From assembly GCA_005885555.1 (NCBI GenBank), contig VAWN01000035.1, positions 1 through 64,000 of the forward strand: a DNA stretch of 64,000 nt, written 5' to 3'. Position 1 is the first letter of the stretch; each line of letters opens with the position of its first letter. Positions 46,258 to 55,540 of this stretch are shown in pieces. Both the position numbers and the translations under genes were made by a program. The stretch comes from Actinomycetota bacterium. Lineage in GTDB: Bacteria; Actinomycetota; Actinomycetes; Mycobacteriales; Micromonosporaceae. Under the pieces are notes generated by a model, which was given only the letters and a program-made list of their open reading frames with translations, searched no databases and was not told where the DNA came from.

Positions 46258-46263
46258 TAACCT
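46258..46263 (+). promoter_or_regulatory. Leaderless -10 element of the methyltransferase gene
   Basis: TAACCT lies six bases before ATG 46270 and no SD is present. Confidence 0.5.
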
Positions 46264-46269
46264 GAGCAA

Positions 46270-46989
46270 ATGTCGCAAGGACTCTCCTTCGGCCCGGCCG
46301 CCGAACTGTACGACCGGATCCGTCCGACGTATCCGCCGGCAGCGCTCGAATGGGCGCTCGGTACCGCTCCGTCGCGGGTACTCGATCTCGGCGCCGGTAC
46401 CGGGATCCTCACCCGGGTCGTCCGAAGACTCGGTCACGATGTGGTACCGGTCGAGCCCGATGCCGCCATGCGCGACCGGTTGGCGCGAGCCACTGCGGGA
46501 ATCACCGCGCTGGCCGGGCGCGCCGAGGAGATCCCGGTACCGGACGGGTCCGTCGATGCCGTGGTCGCCGGCCAGGCCTACCACTGGTTCGATCAGGAAT
46601 CCGCGCACCGGGAGATCGCGCGGGTACTGAAGCGCGGCGGCGTATTCGCGCCGATCTGGAACATCCGCGACGAGACCGTACCGTGGATCGCCGAACTGTC
46701 CCGGATCGCCGACGGCGCCGAGCGGGCCGGTGGCGGCGTGCACGAGGGCTGGATCGAGGACGAGTTCGGGCCGGAGTTCGGCCCGGTCGAGCGCGCACTG
46801 TTCGCGCACGAGGTACTGCTGAACGCCGACCTGCTCGTCCAGCTCATCGCGAGCCGCTCCTACTACATCACCGCACCGCCGGAGCGCCAGGCGAAGATCG
46901 AATCCGAGGTACGGCAACTGGCGGCCGGCCTGCCGGAGACCTTTCCGCTGCCCTACGTGACCGTCACCTACCGGTCGAGACGCGTCTGA
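46270..46989 (+). CDS. Class I SAM-dependent methyltransferase
   Basis: A 239-residue methyltransferase. It starts SFGPAAELYDRIRPTYPPAAL, and motif I is VLDLGAGTGILTRVV. VEPDAAMRDRL, VDAVVAGQAYHWFD and IARVLKRGGVFAPIWN complete the fold. This is the small-molecule Methyltransf_11/25 class found widely in actinobacteria. The substrate is not evident. Convergent with coaX, whose stop codon abuts its own. Confidence 0.82.
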   Translation: MSQGLSFGPAAELYDRIRPTYPPAALEWALGTAPSRVLDLGAGTGILTRVVRRLGHDVVPVEPDAAMRDRLARATAGITALAGRAEEIPVPDGSVDAVVAGQAYHWFDQESAHREIARVLKRGGVFAPIWNIRDETVPWIAELSRIADGAERAGGGVHEGWIEDEFGPEFGPVERALFAHEVLLNADLLVQLIASRSYYITAPPERQAKIESEVRQLAAGLPETFPLPYVTVTYRSRRV

Positions 46990-47751
46990 CTACGAGTTGC
47001 GCTCGAAGATCAGGCGCAGGCCGATCAGCGTCAGCATCGGCTCGTGATGGGTGATCGTCGCGCAGTCGTCGAGCACCACGGTGGCCAGCCCGCCGGTCGC
47101 CACCACCGCGGCGACCTCGCCACCGAGTTCCGCGGTGATCCGCCGGACCAGCCCGTCGACCTGGCCGGCGAAGCCGTAGATCACGCCGGACTGCAGGCAC
47201 TCGACGGTGTTCTTGCCGATCACCCGGGGTGGCCGGACCAGCTCCACCTTGCGCAACTGGGCCGCGCGGGCGGCCAGCGCGTCGACGGAGATCTCGATGC
47301 CGGGGGCGAGCGGGCCGCCGAGGTACTCGCCGCGGGCGGAGACCACGTCGAAGTTCGTCGAGGTACCGAAGTCCACGACGATCGACGGGCCGCCGTACAG
47401 GGTGTACGCGGCGAGCGTGTTCGCGACCCGGTCGGAGCCGACCTCCTTCGGGTTGTCGATCGCGAGCTGCACCCCGGTGCGGATGCCCGGCTCCAGGATC
47501 ACCGCCGGCAGGCCGCCGTAGTACCGGGTGAGCATGGTGCGCAGGTTGCGCAGCGCCATGGGTACCGTCGAACAGGCCGCCACCCCGGTGATCTGCACAT
47601 TGTCGGCGGCCAGCAGCCCGCGGAACATCAACCCCAGCTCGTCGGCGGTGGACCGGGCCTCGGTCTTGACCCGCCACGAGTGCACCAGCTTCTCGCCCTC
47701 GAAGGTGGCCAGCACGGTGTTGGTGTTCCCGATGTCGATACAGAGCAGCAC
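46990..47751 (-). CDS. coaX: Type III pantothenate kinase
   Basis: A 253-residue ASKHA-fold kinase making 4-phosphopantothenate, the first CoA step. LLCIDIGNTNTVLATFEGE is the phosphate loop. GSDRVANTLAAY, IVVDFGTSTNFDVV and GGPLAPGIEISVDAL are conserved. It follows nadC by 10 bases in the nadB-nadC-coaX operon, and panD and panC lie upstream. Confidence 0.95.
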   Translation of the reverse strand: MLLCIDIGNTNTVLATFEGEKLVHSWRVKTEARSTADELGLMFRGLLAADNVQITGVAACSTVPMALRNLRTMLTRYYGGLPAVILEPGIRTGVQLAIDNPKEVGSDRVANTLAAYTLYGGPSIVVDFGTSTNFDVVSARGEYLGGPLAPGIEISVDALAARAAQLRKVELVRPPRVIGKNTVECLQSGVIYGFAGQVDGLVRRITAELGGEVAAVVATGGLATVVLDDCATITHHEPMLTLIGLRLIFERNS

Positions 47752-47761
47752 GGCGTGAATG

Positions 47762-48592
47762 CTACTGACGCGGCCGCAGGTCCAGCGCGATGTCCAGGAT
47801 CGGCGAGGAGTGGGTCAGCGCGCCGACCGACAGGTAGTTCACGCCGGTCGCGCCGTAGTCGCCCGCCCGGTCCAGGGTCAGCCCGCCGGTCGCCTCCAGT
47901 TCGGCCCGCCCGCCGACCGCGGCGACGACCTCGCGCAGCAACGGCGGCGGCATGTTGTCGCAGAGCAGGAACGTCGCGCCCGCCTCGACCGCCTCGACGG
48001 CTTCGGCGACCGTGGTCACCTCGACCTGTACCGGCACATCCGGGAACGCCTCCCGGACCCGCCGGTAGGCCGCGGTGATCGAACCGGCCGCGAGCTTGTG
48101 GTTGTCCTTGATCATGGCGACGTCGTACAGGCCCATCCGCTTGTTGGTGCCGCCGCCGACGCGTACCGCGTACTTCTCCAGCTCGCGCAGGCCGGGCGTG
48201 GTCTTGCGGGTGTCCAGCACGGTCGCGCCGGTACCGGCGAGCGCCTCGGCCCAGGCCCGGGTGTGCGTCGCCACGCCGGACAGGTGGCAGAGGAAGTTCA
48301 GCGCGGTGCGTTCCGCGGTCAGCAGCGCCCGGGTGGGCCCTTCCACGGTCGCCAGCACCTCGCCCCGGGCGACCCGGTCGCCGTCGGGCACCTTGGCCGC
48401 CCACGCGACGGTACCGGTCGACGCGATCTCGAACACCAGGGCGGCGACGGCCAGCCCGGCCACCACCCCGTCCGCCCGCGCCACGAGATCCCCGACGTCG
48501 GTCTGGCCGGCCGGGATCGTCGCCACGCTGGTCACGTCGAGCCCGTCCGGCCCGAGATCCTCGGCGAGCGCGCGCTCGACGATGCTCCTCAT
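47762..48592 (-). CDS. nadC: Nicotinate-nucleotide pyrophosphorylase (carboxylating)
   Basis: A 276-residue quinolinate phosphoribosyltransferase. The N-terminal domain has ALAEDLGPDGLDVTS. The barrel has TRKTTPGLRELEKYAVRVGGGTNKRMGLYDVAMIKDNH, the PRPP and quinolinate site, and LEATGGLTLD. ATG 48592 overlaps the nadB stop by four bases; an ATG at 48604 is less likely. With NadB it makes nicotinate mononucleotide from aspartate-derived quinolinate. NadA is not in the window. Confidence 0.95.
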   Translation of the reverse strand: MRSIVERALAEDLGPDGLDVTSVATIPAGQTDVGDLVARADGVVAGLAVAALVFEIASTGTVAWAAKVPDGDRVARGEVLATVEGPTRALLTAERTALNFLCHLSGVATHTRAWAEALAGTGATVLDTRKTTPGLRELEKYAVRVGGGTNKRMGLYDVAMIKDNHKLAAGSITAAYRRVREAFPDVPVQVEVTTVAEAVEAVEAGATFLLCDNMPPPLLREVVAAVGGRAELEATGGLTLDRAGDYGATGVNYLSVGALTHSSPILDIALDLRPRQ

Positions 48593-50214
48593 GCGGGCTC
48601 CCACGTCCCGGTCAGCCCACCGGTACCGTCGATGCCGGCCAGCAGGTGCCCGAGCCAGCGCGGCGACGCGGCCGGGAAGTCCTCCCGCCAGTGGCAGCCG
48701 CGCGTCTCCTCGCGCCGCCGCGCGGCCGCGACCAGCGCGGACGCCACGGTGAGCAGGTTGCTCGCCTCCCAGCTACCGGTGTTCGGCCGGGCGCCGGGCG
48801 CGGCCAGCCGGGCCAGCGCCGCGGCCGCCCGGTCCAGCGACGCCGCGCTGCGCAGCACCCCGGCGCCGTCGGTCATCTCCCGCTGGAGGGGCGCGCGCAG
48901 GCCCGCGTCCAGCACCGAACGGGGGGCGTCGGCCGGCGCCGGGTCGGCCGGCGGGGGCAGTTCCCGCCGGATGTCCGCGGCGATCCGGCGGGCGAACACC
49001 AGGCCCTCCAGGAGCGAGTTGGAGGCCAGGCGGTTGGCGCCGTGGACGCCGGTACAGGCGACCTCTCCGCAGGCGTACAGGCCGGGGATCGAGGTGCGGC
49101 CGGCCAGATCGGTGCGCACGCCACCGGAGGCGTAGTGCGCGGCCGGCGCGACCGGGATCAGGTCCGTGCGCGGGTCCACCCCGGCGGCCAGGCAGGCGGC
49201 CGTGATCGTGGGGAACCGGTGGGCCACGTCCGGCAGGTGGCGGGCGTCCAGGAACACATGGTCGGTACCGGTGGACCGCAGCTCCCGGAAGATCCCCTTC
49301 GCGACCACGTCGCGGGGTGCCAGCTCGGCCAGTTCGTGCTGGCCGACCATGAAGCGCTTGCCGTCCGCGTCGACGAGGTGGGCACCCTCGCCGCGCAGCG
49401 CCTCCGACACCAGCGGCTGCTGGTCGACGACGGCCGCACCGCCGAGGTACAGCGCCGTGGGGTGGAACTGGACGAACTCGATGTCGGTGACCACCGCACC
49501 GGCCCGAAGCGCCACCGCCACTCCGTCGCCGGTGGAGACCACCGGGTTCGTGGTGACCGCGAAGATCTGGCCCATGCCGCCGGTCGCCAGTACCACCGCG
49601 CGGGCGAGCACCGCACCGACACCCTCCTCGGTACCCTCGCCGAGCACGTGCAGCGTCACCCCGCAGGCCCGGCCGGTCGGGTCCTGGAGCAGGTCGACCA
49701 CGAGCGCATGCTCGACCAGCCGGATCCACGGGTCCCGCCGCACCGCCGCATGCAGCGCCCGCTGCACCTCCGCCCCGGTCGCGTCGCCGCCGGCGTGCAC
49801 GATCCGGTTCGCGTGGTGGCCGCCTTCCCGGGTCAGCATGAGCCGGCCGTCCGGGTACCGGTCGAACTCGGCACCCCAGCGCATCAGCTCCCGTACCCGT
49901 GCCGGCCCCTCGGTGACCAGCACCTCGACCGCCGCCGGATCGCTCAGCCCGACCCCGGCGACCAGCGTGTCCTCGGCGTGTGCCGCCGGCGTGTCGAGCG
50001 GGTCGAGCACCGCGGCGATACCCCCCTGCGCCCACCGGGTCGAACCGTCGTCGATGTTCACCTTGGTCACCACGGTGACGTGCAGTCCGGCCTCGCGCAG
50101 GTGCAGCGCGGCGGTGAGCCCGGCGATGCCGGAGCCGACGACGACCACGTCGGTGTTCTCCGCCCAGCCCGGCTCCGGTGCGCTCAGCCGGCGGGGCAGC
50201 GTGGGCAGATCCAT
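48589..50214 (-). CDS. nadB: L-aspartate oxidase
   Basis: A 541-residue flavoprotein oxidising aspartate to iminoaspartate for NAD synthesis. The FAD loop is VVVVGSGIAGLTAALHL. DGSTRWAQGGIAAV, EGGHHANRIVHAGGDATG, EFVQFHPTALYL and TGVHGANRLASNSLLEGLVF are signatures of the NadB/FrdA family. ATG 50214 is chosen; no strong SD is seen. It is followed by nadC and coaX in one operon. Confidence 0.94.
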   Translation of the reverse strand: MDLPTLPRRLSAPEPGWAENTDVVVVGSGIAGLTAALHLREAGLHVTVVTKVNIDDGSTRWAQGGIAAVLDPLDTPAAHAEDTLVAGVGLSDPAAVEVLVTEGPARVRELMRWGAEFDRYPDGRLMLTREGGHHANRIVHAGGDATGAEVQRALHAAVRRDPWIRLVEHALVVDLLQDPTGRACGVTLHVLGEGTEEGVGAVLARAVVLATGGMGQIFAVTTNPVVSTGDGVAVALRAGAVVTDIEFVQFHPTALYLGGAAVVDQQPLVSEALRGEGAHLVDADGKRFMVGQHELAELAPRDVVAKGIFRELRSTGTDHVFLDARHLPDVAHRFPTITAACLAAGVDPRTDLIPVAPAAHYASGGVRTDLAGRTSIPGLYACGEVACTGVHGANRLASNSLLEGLVFARRIAADIRRELPPPADPAPADAPRSVLDAGLRAPLQREMTDGAGVLRSAASLDRAAAALARLAAPGARPNTGSWEASNLLTVASALVAAARRREETRGCHWREDFPAASPRWLGHLLAGIDGTGGLTGTWEPA

Positions 50215-50233
50215 CCCGCCAGTGTTCGACACG

Positions 50234-50423
50234 GTGCCCCCGGGTCGCTGCGCGGGGTCCGCTATCGCGCCGTCTTCCCTCGTCGCTACGCTCCTCAGTC
50301 CAGACAACGCCGGCCCCCGCTGCGCTCAGTGCCCCCGGGTCGCTGCGCGGGGTCCGCTATCGCGCCGTCTTCCCTCGTCGCTACGCTCCTCAGTCCAGAC
50401 AACGCCGGCCCCCGCTGCGCTCA
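50234..50423. repeat. 95-bp perfect tandem duplication upstream of nadB
   Basis: The unit starting GTGCCCCCGGGTCGCTGCG occurs twice, at 50234-50328 and 50329-50423, and a truncated third begins GTGTCACG. Each unit contains CGTCGCTACGCTCCTCAG, also found with small changes at about 51344. Confidence 0.95.
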
Positions 50424-50426
50424 GTG

Positions 50427-51296
50427 TCACGCAGGTAGCGGGCGGGTGCCCAGATTGCGTACCGTGCCATGCAGCGGTGTGTCCGCCGAGGCGTAGCAGG
50501 CGAAGGTCTGGTCGCTGCCCAGCCAGGTCTCGGCGGTGGTCGGACCGACATAGCCGATCTTGAGATCGGGCCGGGTCGCGGTGGACGGCAGGCCGAGGTA
50601 CGTGAGGGCGACCTGGCCGCAGCCCCTGGTCACCGCCGACGCGAGCGCCCTGGCGTCGAACGGGGCGTTGTCCGGGGTGATCCGGTAGGCGCCGACGAAC
50701 TCGCCGCTGTGCTCGTCGGTGCAGGAGGCGTACCGGACGGTGTCGCCGGTGCGCGCGACGCAGCCGACCGCCAGCGGACCGCCGTCGCCGACCCCCTTGA
50801 GGCTGCTGGTCCGGGTGACGTACTCCGTCCCGCCCGGCCCGGTCACCTGCACCAGCGCGCAGCCGAAGAAGCCGTCGCGCGCCGGCGTGATCCAGTTCGC
50901 CAGCAGGGTCACCTGGTCGCGGTGCCAGTCGCCGCCGAGGTACACCGAGGCGAAGGCGCCGCACGCCCGGCGCACCTCGGCGAACATCAGGTTCGTGGCG
51001 ACCTTGGCGTCGTCGCCCTTGGCTGCCCGGGAACGGTTGATCAGGTCGTGGTCGACCTGGCCGACGTGGTACACCTCGGCGGTGTGCGCGGAGCCGCACG
51101 GTACCGGCGACCCCTGCCACGGCAGCTGCCCGCGCGCCACCGCCGGCTGTACCGCCCAGCAGGTGCCCGCCTTCGGCGCGTGCGCCGGCGGCCTGGTGGG
51201 GATCGGCGCGCTCCGGTTGATCCACCACACCAGGCCGACCGCGGTCAGGCCGAGTACCCCGATAGCCGCCAGCCGACTTCCCCACGAGCGCGCCAT
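50427..51296 (-). CDS. Secreted septum-formation-domain protein
   Basis: A 289-residue protein with a signal anchor (LAAIGVLGLTAVGLVWWI, about 9-26). Two septum-formation-like modules follow. Each holds Cys-His pairs: AGTCWAVQPA...VPCGSAHTAEVYHV, then VGCVARTGD...ASCTDEHSGEFVGAY. These resemble the DUF4190-linked septum formation domain of actinobacteria. It may act at the cell envelope, but no catalytic site is seen. A paralogue follows upstream at 51431-52345. Confidence 0.75.
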   Translation of the reverse strand: MARSWGSRLAAIGVLGLTAVGLVWWINRSAPIPTRPPAHAPKAGTCWAVQPAVARGQLPWQGSPVPCGSAHTAEVYHVGQVDHDLINRSRAAKGDDAKVATNLMFAEVRRACGAFASVYLGGDWHRDQVTLLANWITPARDGFFGCALVQVTGPGGTEYVTRTSSLKGVGDGGPLAVGCVARTGDTVRYASCTDEHSGEFVGAYRITPDNAPFDARALASAVTRGCGQVALTYLGLPSTATRPDLKIGYVGPTTAETWLGSDQTFACYASADTPLHGTVRNLGTRPLPA

Positions 51297-51430
51297 GTTG
51301 CCCCGTCCACTAGCTTCGCGGCGCTCAGACGCCCGGCCTTACCTCGTCGCTACGCTCCTCGGTCCAGACCGGGCCGCGCCGCTCCCGCTCACTCCCTCAG
51401 TTCCAGCGCGGGCCAGCTTAACGGGTCGCC

Positions 51431-52345
51431 TCAGGCTTTCCTGGGCGCTCCGCCGCGCAGGCCCTTGACGGAACCGATGATCCGCGCGCCGTTGACGCTC
51501 TTGCCGTTGAACGCCAGCGCGAAGCAGCGCTCGCTGCGGTCGCCGAGGTTCCACTGGTCCTCGTTGAAGCCCTGCGCCATCCAGCCGAGGTAGTTGCTGA
51601 TCGCCTGGTCGCCGCTGTACCCGAGGAAGTGCGCGACGATCGCCTCACAGCCGTTGTTGGCCAGCTTGCGCCGGGCGTTCTCGTCGGCCGGCCAGGCACC
51701 GTCGGCGGCCTGGTATATGCCGGCGAACTCGCCGTTGTGCGGCTTGTCGCAGTCCGCGTCGTCGGTCTTGGTGACCGCGTTCTTCCCGTCGTCGGTCACG
51801 GTCAGGCAGGTGACCGCGAGCGGCCGGGAACCGCGCAGGCCATCCTTGACGCTGCCGCTGGTGGCCACGGTGTTGTAGTCGCTGTCCTGGAAGTGGATGG
51901 CGTCGCAGCGGTACCAGCGGGCGCCGCCGGTCCACGCCTTGTCGTCCGGCAGCACGAGGCCGAGATCGACCTTGGCGGACTGCCAGTCGCCGCCGAGGTA
52001 GTCGTTGGCCGCCTGCTGGCACCGGGTGTAGGCGGCCTTGCGGGCGGCACTGCCGGCCAGCGGTGGCGCGGTGCGGTCGGCGTCGGCGCCGGTGAGGGCA
52101 CCCACGAAGACGGTCTCGGTCTGGTGCGTCTCGCTCTTGCAGTCGACCGCGCTGTCGAAGTCGCCGTACCACGTCGGGTCGTACTCCCGCGGGTAGCACA
52201 CCCCGGCGTCCGGGATCGGCGTCTGCGCCCTGGCGAACGCCGGCCATCCGTTGGTCAGGTCGCCGTCGACCCCGGCCGGCCTGGCACAGCCGCCGGGGGC
52301 AAGCGCGACGGCCGCCATGGCCACCAACGCCCACCAGCGCCGCAT
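51431..52345 (-). CDS. Septum-formation-like lipoprotein
   Basis: A 304-residue lipoprotein with lipobox APGGCARP (Cys at about 20). It has the same two-module plan as its neighbour: VCYPREYDP...VDCKSETHQTETVFV, then VTCLTVTDD...ADCDKPHNGEFAGIY, and a YLGGDW motif shared by both proteins. The pair probably arose by gene duplication, with one copy becoming a lipoprotein. Function unknown. Confidence 0.75.
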   Translation of the reverse strand: MRRWWALVAMAAVALAPGGCARPAGVDGDLTNGWPAFARAQTPIPDAGVCYPREYDPTWYGDFDSAVDCKSETHQTETVFVGALTGADADRTAPPLAGSAARKAAYTRCQQAANDYLGGDWQSAKVDLGLVLPDDKAWTGGARWYRCDAIHFQDSDYNTVATSGSVKDGLRGSRPLAVTCLTVTDDGKNAVTKTDDADCDKPHNGEFAGIYQAADGAWPADENARRKLANNGCEAIVAHFLGYSGDQAISNYLGWMAQGFNEDQWNLGDRSERCFALAFNGKSVNGARIIGSVKGLRGGAPRKA

Positions 52346-52384
52346 GGTCGCTCCTCCCCGTCACCCCAGGGTGCGGAGCATACT

Positions 52385-52837
52385 TCAGGCCGGCCGGACA
52401 GGCGGACCACCCGATCGGGCGAAAGTATCGCCCCGGACCAATCCGGGCGCCGCAGCTCCGGGCGGTGGCGCCGCAGGATCATTCCCAAGATCCACAATCC
52501 GGTTGTCCGCGTCGACGTGCACGACGGCCGGACGGTACCGGCGCGCCAGCGCGTCGTCCATCTGCGCGTACGAGATCAGGATCACCAGGTCGCCGGGGTG
52601 CACCAGGTGCGCGGCGGCGCCGTTGATGCCGATCACGCCGGTGCTGCGGGGGCCCGGGATCACATAGGTCTCCAGCCGCGCCCCGTTGGTCACGTCGACG
52701 ATCGCCACCTGTTCGCCGGGCAGCAGGTCGGCCGCGTCCATCAGGTCCTCGTCGACGGTGACCGAGCCGACGTAGTGCAGGTCGGCCTGGGTGACCGTGG
52801 CCCGGTGGATCTTCGACTTCAGCATCGTCCGCAGCAT
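52385..52837 (-). CDS. panD: Aspartate 1-decarboxylase
   Basis: A 150-residue pyruvoyl enzyme making beta-alanine for pantothenate. The self-processing site Gly-Ser is in [18 protein letters not shown], cutting before Ser25. [12 protein letters not shown] and [19 protein letters not shown] are conserved. The C-terminal 30 residues are a variable Pro-rich tail. It follows panC by 3 bases in the DUF2520-panC-panD operon. Confidence 0.95.
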   Translation of the reverse strand: MLRTMLKSKIHRATVTQADLHYVGSVTVDEDLMDAADLLPGEQVAIVDVTNGARLETYVIPGPRSTGVIGINGAAAHLVHPGDLVILISYAQMDDALARRYRPAVVHVDADNRIVDLGNDPAAPPPGAAAPGLVRGDTFARSGGPPVRPA

Positions 52838-52840
52838 CGG

Positions 52841-53653
52841 TCACAGCTCCACGGGTGCGTTGTCGATCAGCCTGGTGGTACCGATCCGGGCCGCCACGAG
52901 CAGCCGCGCGGACCCGTGCCGGGGTGGCGGCGGACCGAGATCGGGAGCGGTCAGGGCTAGGTAATCCGGGTCGGGCAGCGCAGCGCGGGCCGCCGCGAGC
53001 ACCGCGGAAGCACCGTCGCGCCCGGCGGCCGCCCCCGCCCGCAGCGCCCGGGACAGCGCCAGCGCCGCCTGCCGTTCCGCCGGGGACAGGTACCGGTTGC
53101 GGCTGGACAGCGCCAACCCGTCCGGCTCCCGTACCGTCGGCACGCCCACGATCTCCACCGGCAGGTCGGTGTCGCGCACCATCCGCCGCACCAGCGCCAG
53201 CTGCTGGTAGTCCTTCTCGCCGAAGAACGCCAGCCGCGGCCGGGTCAGGTGGAACAGCTTGAGCACCACGGTCAGCACGCCGTGGAAGAACCCGGGCCGG
53301 CTCGCGCCCTCCAGGATCTCGCCGAGCGGCCCCGGGTCGACCCGAACGGCCGGCTCGCCGTCCGGGTACATCTGCGCGCGGTCCGGGGCGAACACCACGT
53401 CCACCCCGTTCGCGGCGCAGATCGCCAGGTCGCGGTCGAGCGTGCGGGGGTACCGGTCGAAGTCCTCGTTCGGCCCGAACTGCAACGGGTTCACGAAGAT
53501 CGTGACGAGCACCTGCGCGGACCGCTCACGGGCGGCCCGGATCAGGGCGATGTGCCCGTCGTGCAGCGCGCCCATGGTCAGCACGACCCCGACGGCGCCT
53601 TCGAGCTTGTCCCGCGCGCTGTCCAGCTCGCCGCGGGTGGTGGCCACGATCAT
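52841..53653 (-). CDS. panC: Pantothenate synthetase
   Basis: A 270-residue ligase joining pantoate and beta-alanine. [19 protein letters not shown] holds the HIGH-like nucleotide loop, with [35 protein letters not shown] and the KMSKS-like [15 protein letters not shown] 53653 overlaps the DUF2520 stop by four bases. Confidence 0.95.
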   Translation of the reverse strand: MIVATTRGELDSARDKLEGAVGVVLTMGALHDGHIALIRAARERSAQVLVTIFVNPLQFGPNEDFDRYPRTLDRDLAICAANGVDVVFAPDRAQMYPDGEPAVRVDPGPLGEILEGASRPGFFHGVLTVVLKLFHLTRPRLAFFGEKDYQQLALVRRMVRDTDLPVEIVGVPTVREPDGLALSSRNRYLSPAERQAALALSRALRAGAAAGRDGASAVLAAARAALPDPDYLALTAPDLGPPPPRHGSARLLVAARIGTTRLIDNAPVEL

Positions 53654-54414
53654 GTCAGCTCCTCGATCGGCGCGGCCTGCGCCGCGGTCAGCCGGCCGGC
53701 GGCGACCGCGCGCTGCGCGGTACGCCGGGCCATCGCGCGGTAGGCGGGTCGGACTCCGGCGGGCAGCGCGGCCAGGTGGGCGGCCACCGTCTGCGCGTCG
53801 CCGCGGGACACCGGGCCGGTCAGCGCGGCGTCACCGAGTCGCAGCGCGTTGTCCAGCGCCGCGTGTACCAGCGGATCCAGCACCTTCTCCGGCCGCGTGA
53901 CGCCCGCGGCGCGCAGCGCGTCCAGCGCGTCGTTGACGAGTGTGACCAGGTGGTTGGCGCCGTGGGCCAGGGCCGCGTGGTACAGCGCGCGGTGCTCGTC
54001 GGCGATCCATTCGGGGGTACCCCCGAGCTCGCGCACCAGTTCCTCGGCCAGCGGCCGGACGTCGGGCGGGGCGGTCACGCCGAACGAGATGCCCTTGCGC
54101 AGCCGGGCCAGGTCTTCCGGCCGGCCGGTGAACGTCATCGCCGGGTGCAGGGCGAGCGGCCGGGCGCCGCGCGCGACGGCCGGTTCCAGGACACGCAGTC
54201 CGTACGCTCCCGAGGTGTGCGCGACGACGTTGGCCGGTCCGAGGCCGGCGACGACGGAGGCGAGCGCGTCGTCGGGTACCGCGATGATCGTGATGTCGTC
54301 CGGGCGGCCGGTGACGACCGGGTGGCCCGCGTCGGCGAGGGCGGCGGCGAGTACCGACCCGACCCGGCCGGTGCCGATGATGCCCACGGCACGGCCGCGC
54401 GGCGATGCGCTCAT
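53650..54414 (-). CDS. Rossmann-like and DUF2520 domain protein
   Basis: A 254-residue NAD(P)-binding protein. The N-terminal Rossmann fold has [21 protein letters not shown]. The DUF2520 half contains LHPAMTFTG and [21 protein letters not shown]-like sequence. Members are encoded next to panC in many actinobacteria and are suspected ketopantoate reductases or pantothenate accessory proteins. It is coupled to panC. Confidence 0.85.
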   Translation of the reverse strand: MSASPRGRAVGIIGTGRVGSVLAAALADAGHPVVTGRPDDITIIAVPDDALASVVAGLGPANVVAHTSGAYGLRVLEPAVARGARPLALHPAMTFTGRPEDLARLRKGISFGVTAPPDVRPLAEELVRELGGTPEWIADEHRALYHAALAHGANHLVTLVNDALDALRAAGVTRPEKVLDPLVHAALDNALRLGDAALTGPVSRGDAQTVAAHLAALPAGVRPAYRAMARRTAQRAVAAGRLTAAQAAPIEELT

Positions 54415-54512
54415 CTTTCGCTGATCCAGTCCTCGATGGTGGGGTACCGGTCGGGATCAAGTATGGATGCGCTGGCCGGCGGCCGGACAGGACCTGTGGC
54501 AACCTTCACTTG

Positions 54513-55457
54513 ATGAAGCGGGAGCGCTGGTCAACGGCTATGCGGCGGGCGCTGTACGCGCCGGGTACCGGGTTCTTCGTCGGCCACGGGCATCCGGCGG
54601 AGCACTTCCGGACCAGCGCGCACGCGTCTCCGCTGTTCCCCGGCGCGATCGCCGAGCTGCTGGTCCGGGTCGACGCCGCCCTCGGCCATCCGGCCAAGCT
54701 CGACGTCGTCGACGTCGGCGCGGGGCGCGGTGAGCTGCTCGTCGCGCTGGCCTATGCGGTACCGGCGGAGCTGCGCGACCGGCTGCGCCTGACCGCGGTC
54801 GAGCTCGCCGACCGGCCGGTGCCGGTGCCGCCGGACATCGACTGGCGCAACTCCCTGCCGGAGCCGGTGACCGGCCTGCTGCTGGCGACCGAATGGCTGG
54901 ACAACGTACCGCTGGACCTCGCGGCGCTGGACGGGGCCGGAGTCGCGCGGTACCAGCTGACCGACGGTTCGCTGGGCCGGCCGGTGTCCCGCGCCGACGC
55001 CGCCTGGCTGGCCAGGTGGTGGCCGCTCGAACCCGGCCACGTCGCCGAGATCGGGCGGCCGCGCGACGAAGCGTGGCGCCGGGCGGTGGGCACGGTACGG
55101 CACGGGCTGGCGCTCTGCGTCGACTACGGGCACGTGGCCGGGCAGCGACCGGCGCTCGGCACGCTGACCGGGTACCGCGGCGGGCGGCAGCTGCCACCGG
55201 TACCGGACGGCAGCTGCGACCTGACCGCCCACGTGGCGGTGGACGCGCTGGGCGGCACGCTGATCCGGCAGCGCGAAGCGCTGCGGGCGCTGGGCGTGTC
55301 CGGCCGGCGCCCGCCGCTGAGGCTGGCCACCGAGGACCCGGCGGGCTATGTGCGGGCGCTGGCCGCGGCCGGCGACGCGGCCGAGCTGACCGACCCGGCC
55401 GGGCTCGGCGGTCACTACTGGATCCTGGAGCCGGTCGGCCTAGACTCCGTGCTGTGA
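54513..55457 (+). CDS. MidA/NDUFAF7-like SAM-dependent methyltransferase
   Basis: A 314-residue methyltransferase. After [23 protein letters not shown]-like sequence (the YGxxGFY region of the family), motif I is [16 protein letters not shown], and [16 protein letters not shown] is the conserved EWLDN-type acidic motif. [10 protein letters not shown] and [13 protein letters not shown] (TAHV) match NDUFAF7 and MidA. NDUFAF7 dimethylates an arginine of the NuoD-type subunit of complex I. This gene lies 52 bases before a nuoD homologue. ATG 54513 is chosen; 54540 is possible. Confidence 0.82.
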   Translation: MKRERWSTAMRRALYAPGTGFFVGHGHPAEHFRTSAHASPLFPGAIAELLVRVDAALGHPAKLDVVDVGAGRGELLVALAYAVPAELRDRLRLTAVELADRPVPVPPDIDWRNSLPEPVTGLLLATEWLDNVPLDLAALDGAGVARYQLTDGSLGRPVSRADAAWLARWWPLEPGHVAEIGRPRDEAWRRAVGTVRHGLALCVDYGHVAGQRPALGTLTGYRGGRQLPPVPDGSCDLTAHVAVDALGGTLIRQREALRALGVSGRRPPLRLATEDPAGYVRALAAAGDAAELTDPAGLGGHYWILEPVGLDSVL

Positions 55458-55459
55458 CG

Positions 55460-55540
55460 CGCGAACGAGCGCAGCGAGCGAGCCGGCCGGCTCAGTGGTG
55501 TCCTGCCTCATGACGGCGGCGAGCGAAGCGAGCCGGCGGC
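55460..55540. repeat. Two GAGCG(N)AGCGAGC words around the nuoD start
   Basis: GAGCGCAGCGAGCGAGCC near 55468 and GCGAGCGAAGCGAGCC near 55518 are related. The second lies in the 5' coding end of the NuoD gene. CCTCATG and CATGAGG arms enclose it. Confidence 0.6.

Noticed and set aside
45778-46260. A 160-codon frame (and a 103-codon frame on the other strand) between lsr2 and the methyltransferase
   Set aside because: No family, no ribosome-binding site and codon-biased composition; treated as intergenic.
50234-50423. Possible CRISPR array or attachment site
   Set aside because: It is one 95-bp unit repeated twice with no spacers, and no cas or integrase gene is near.
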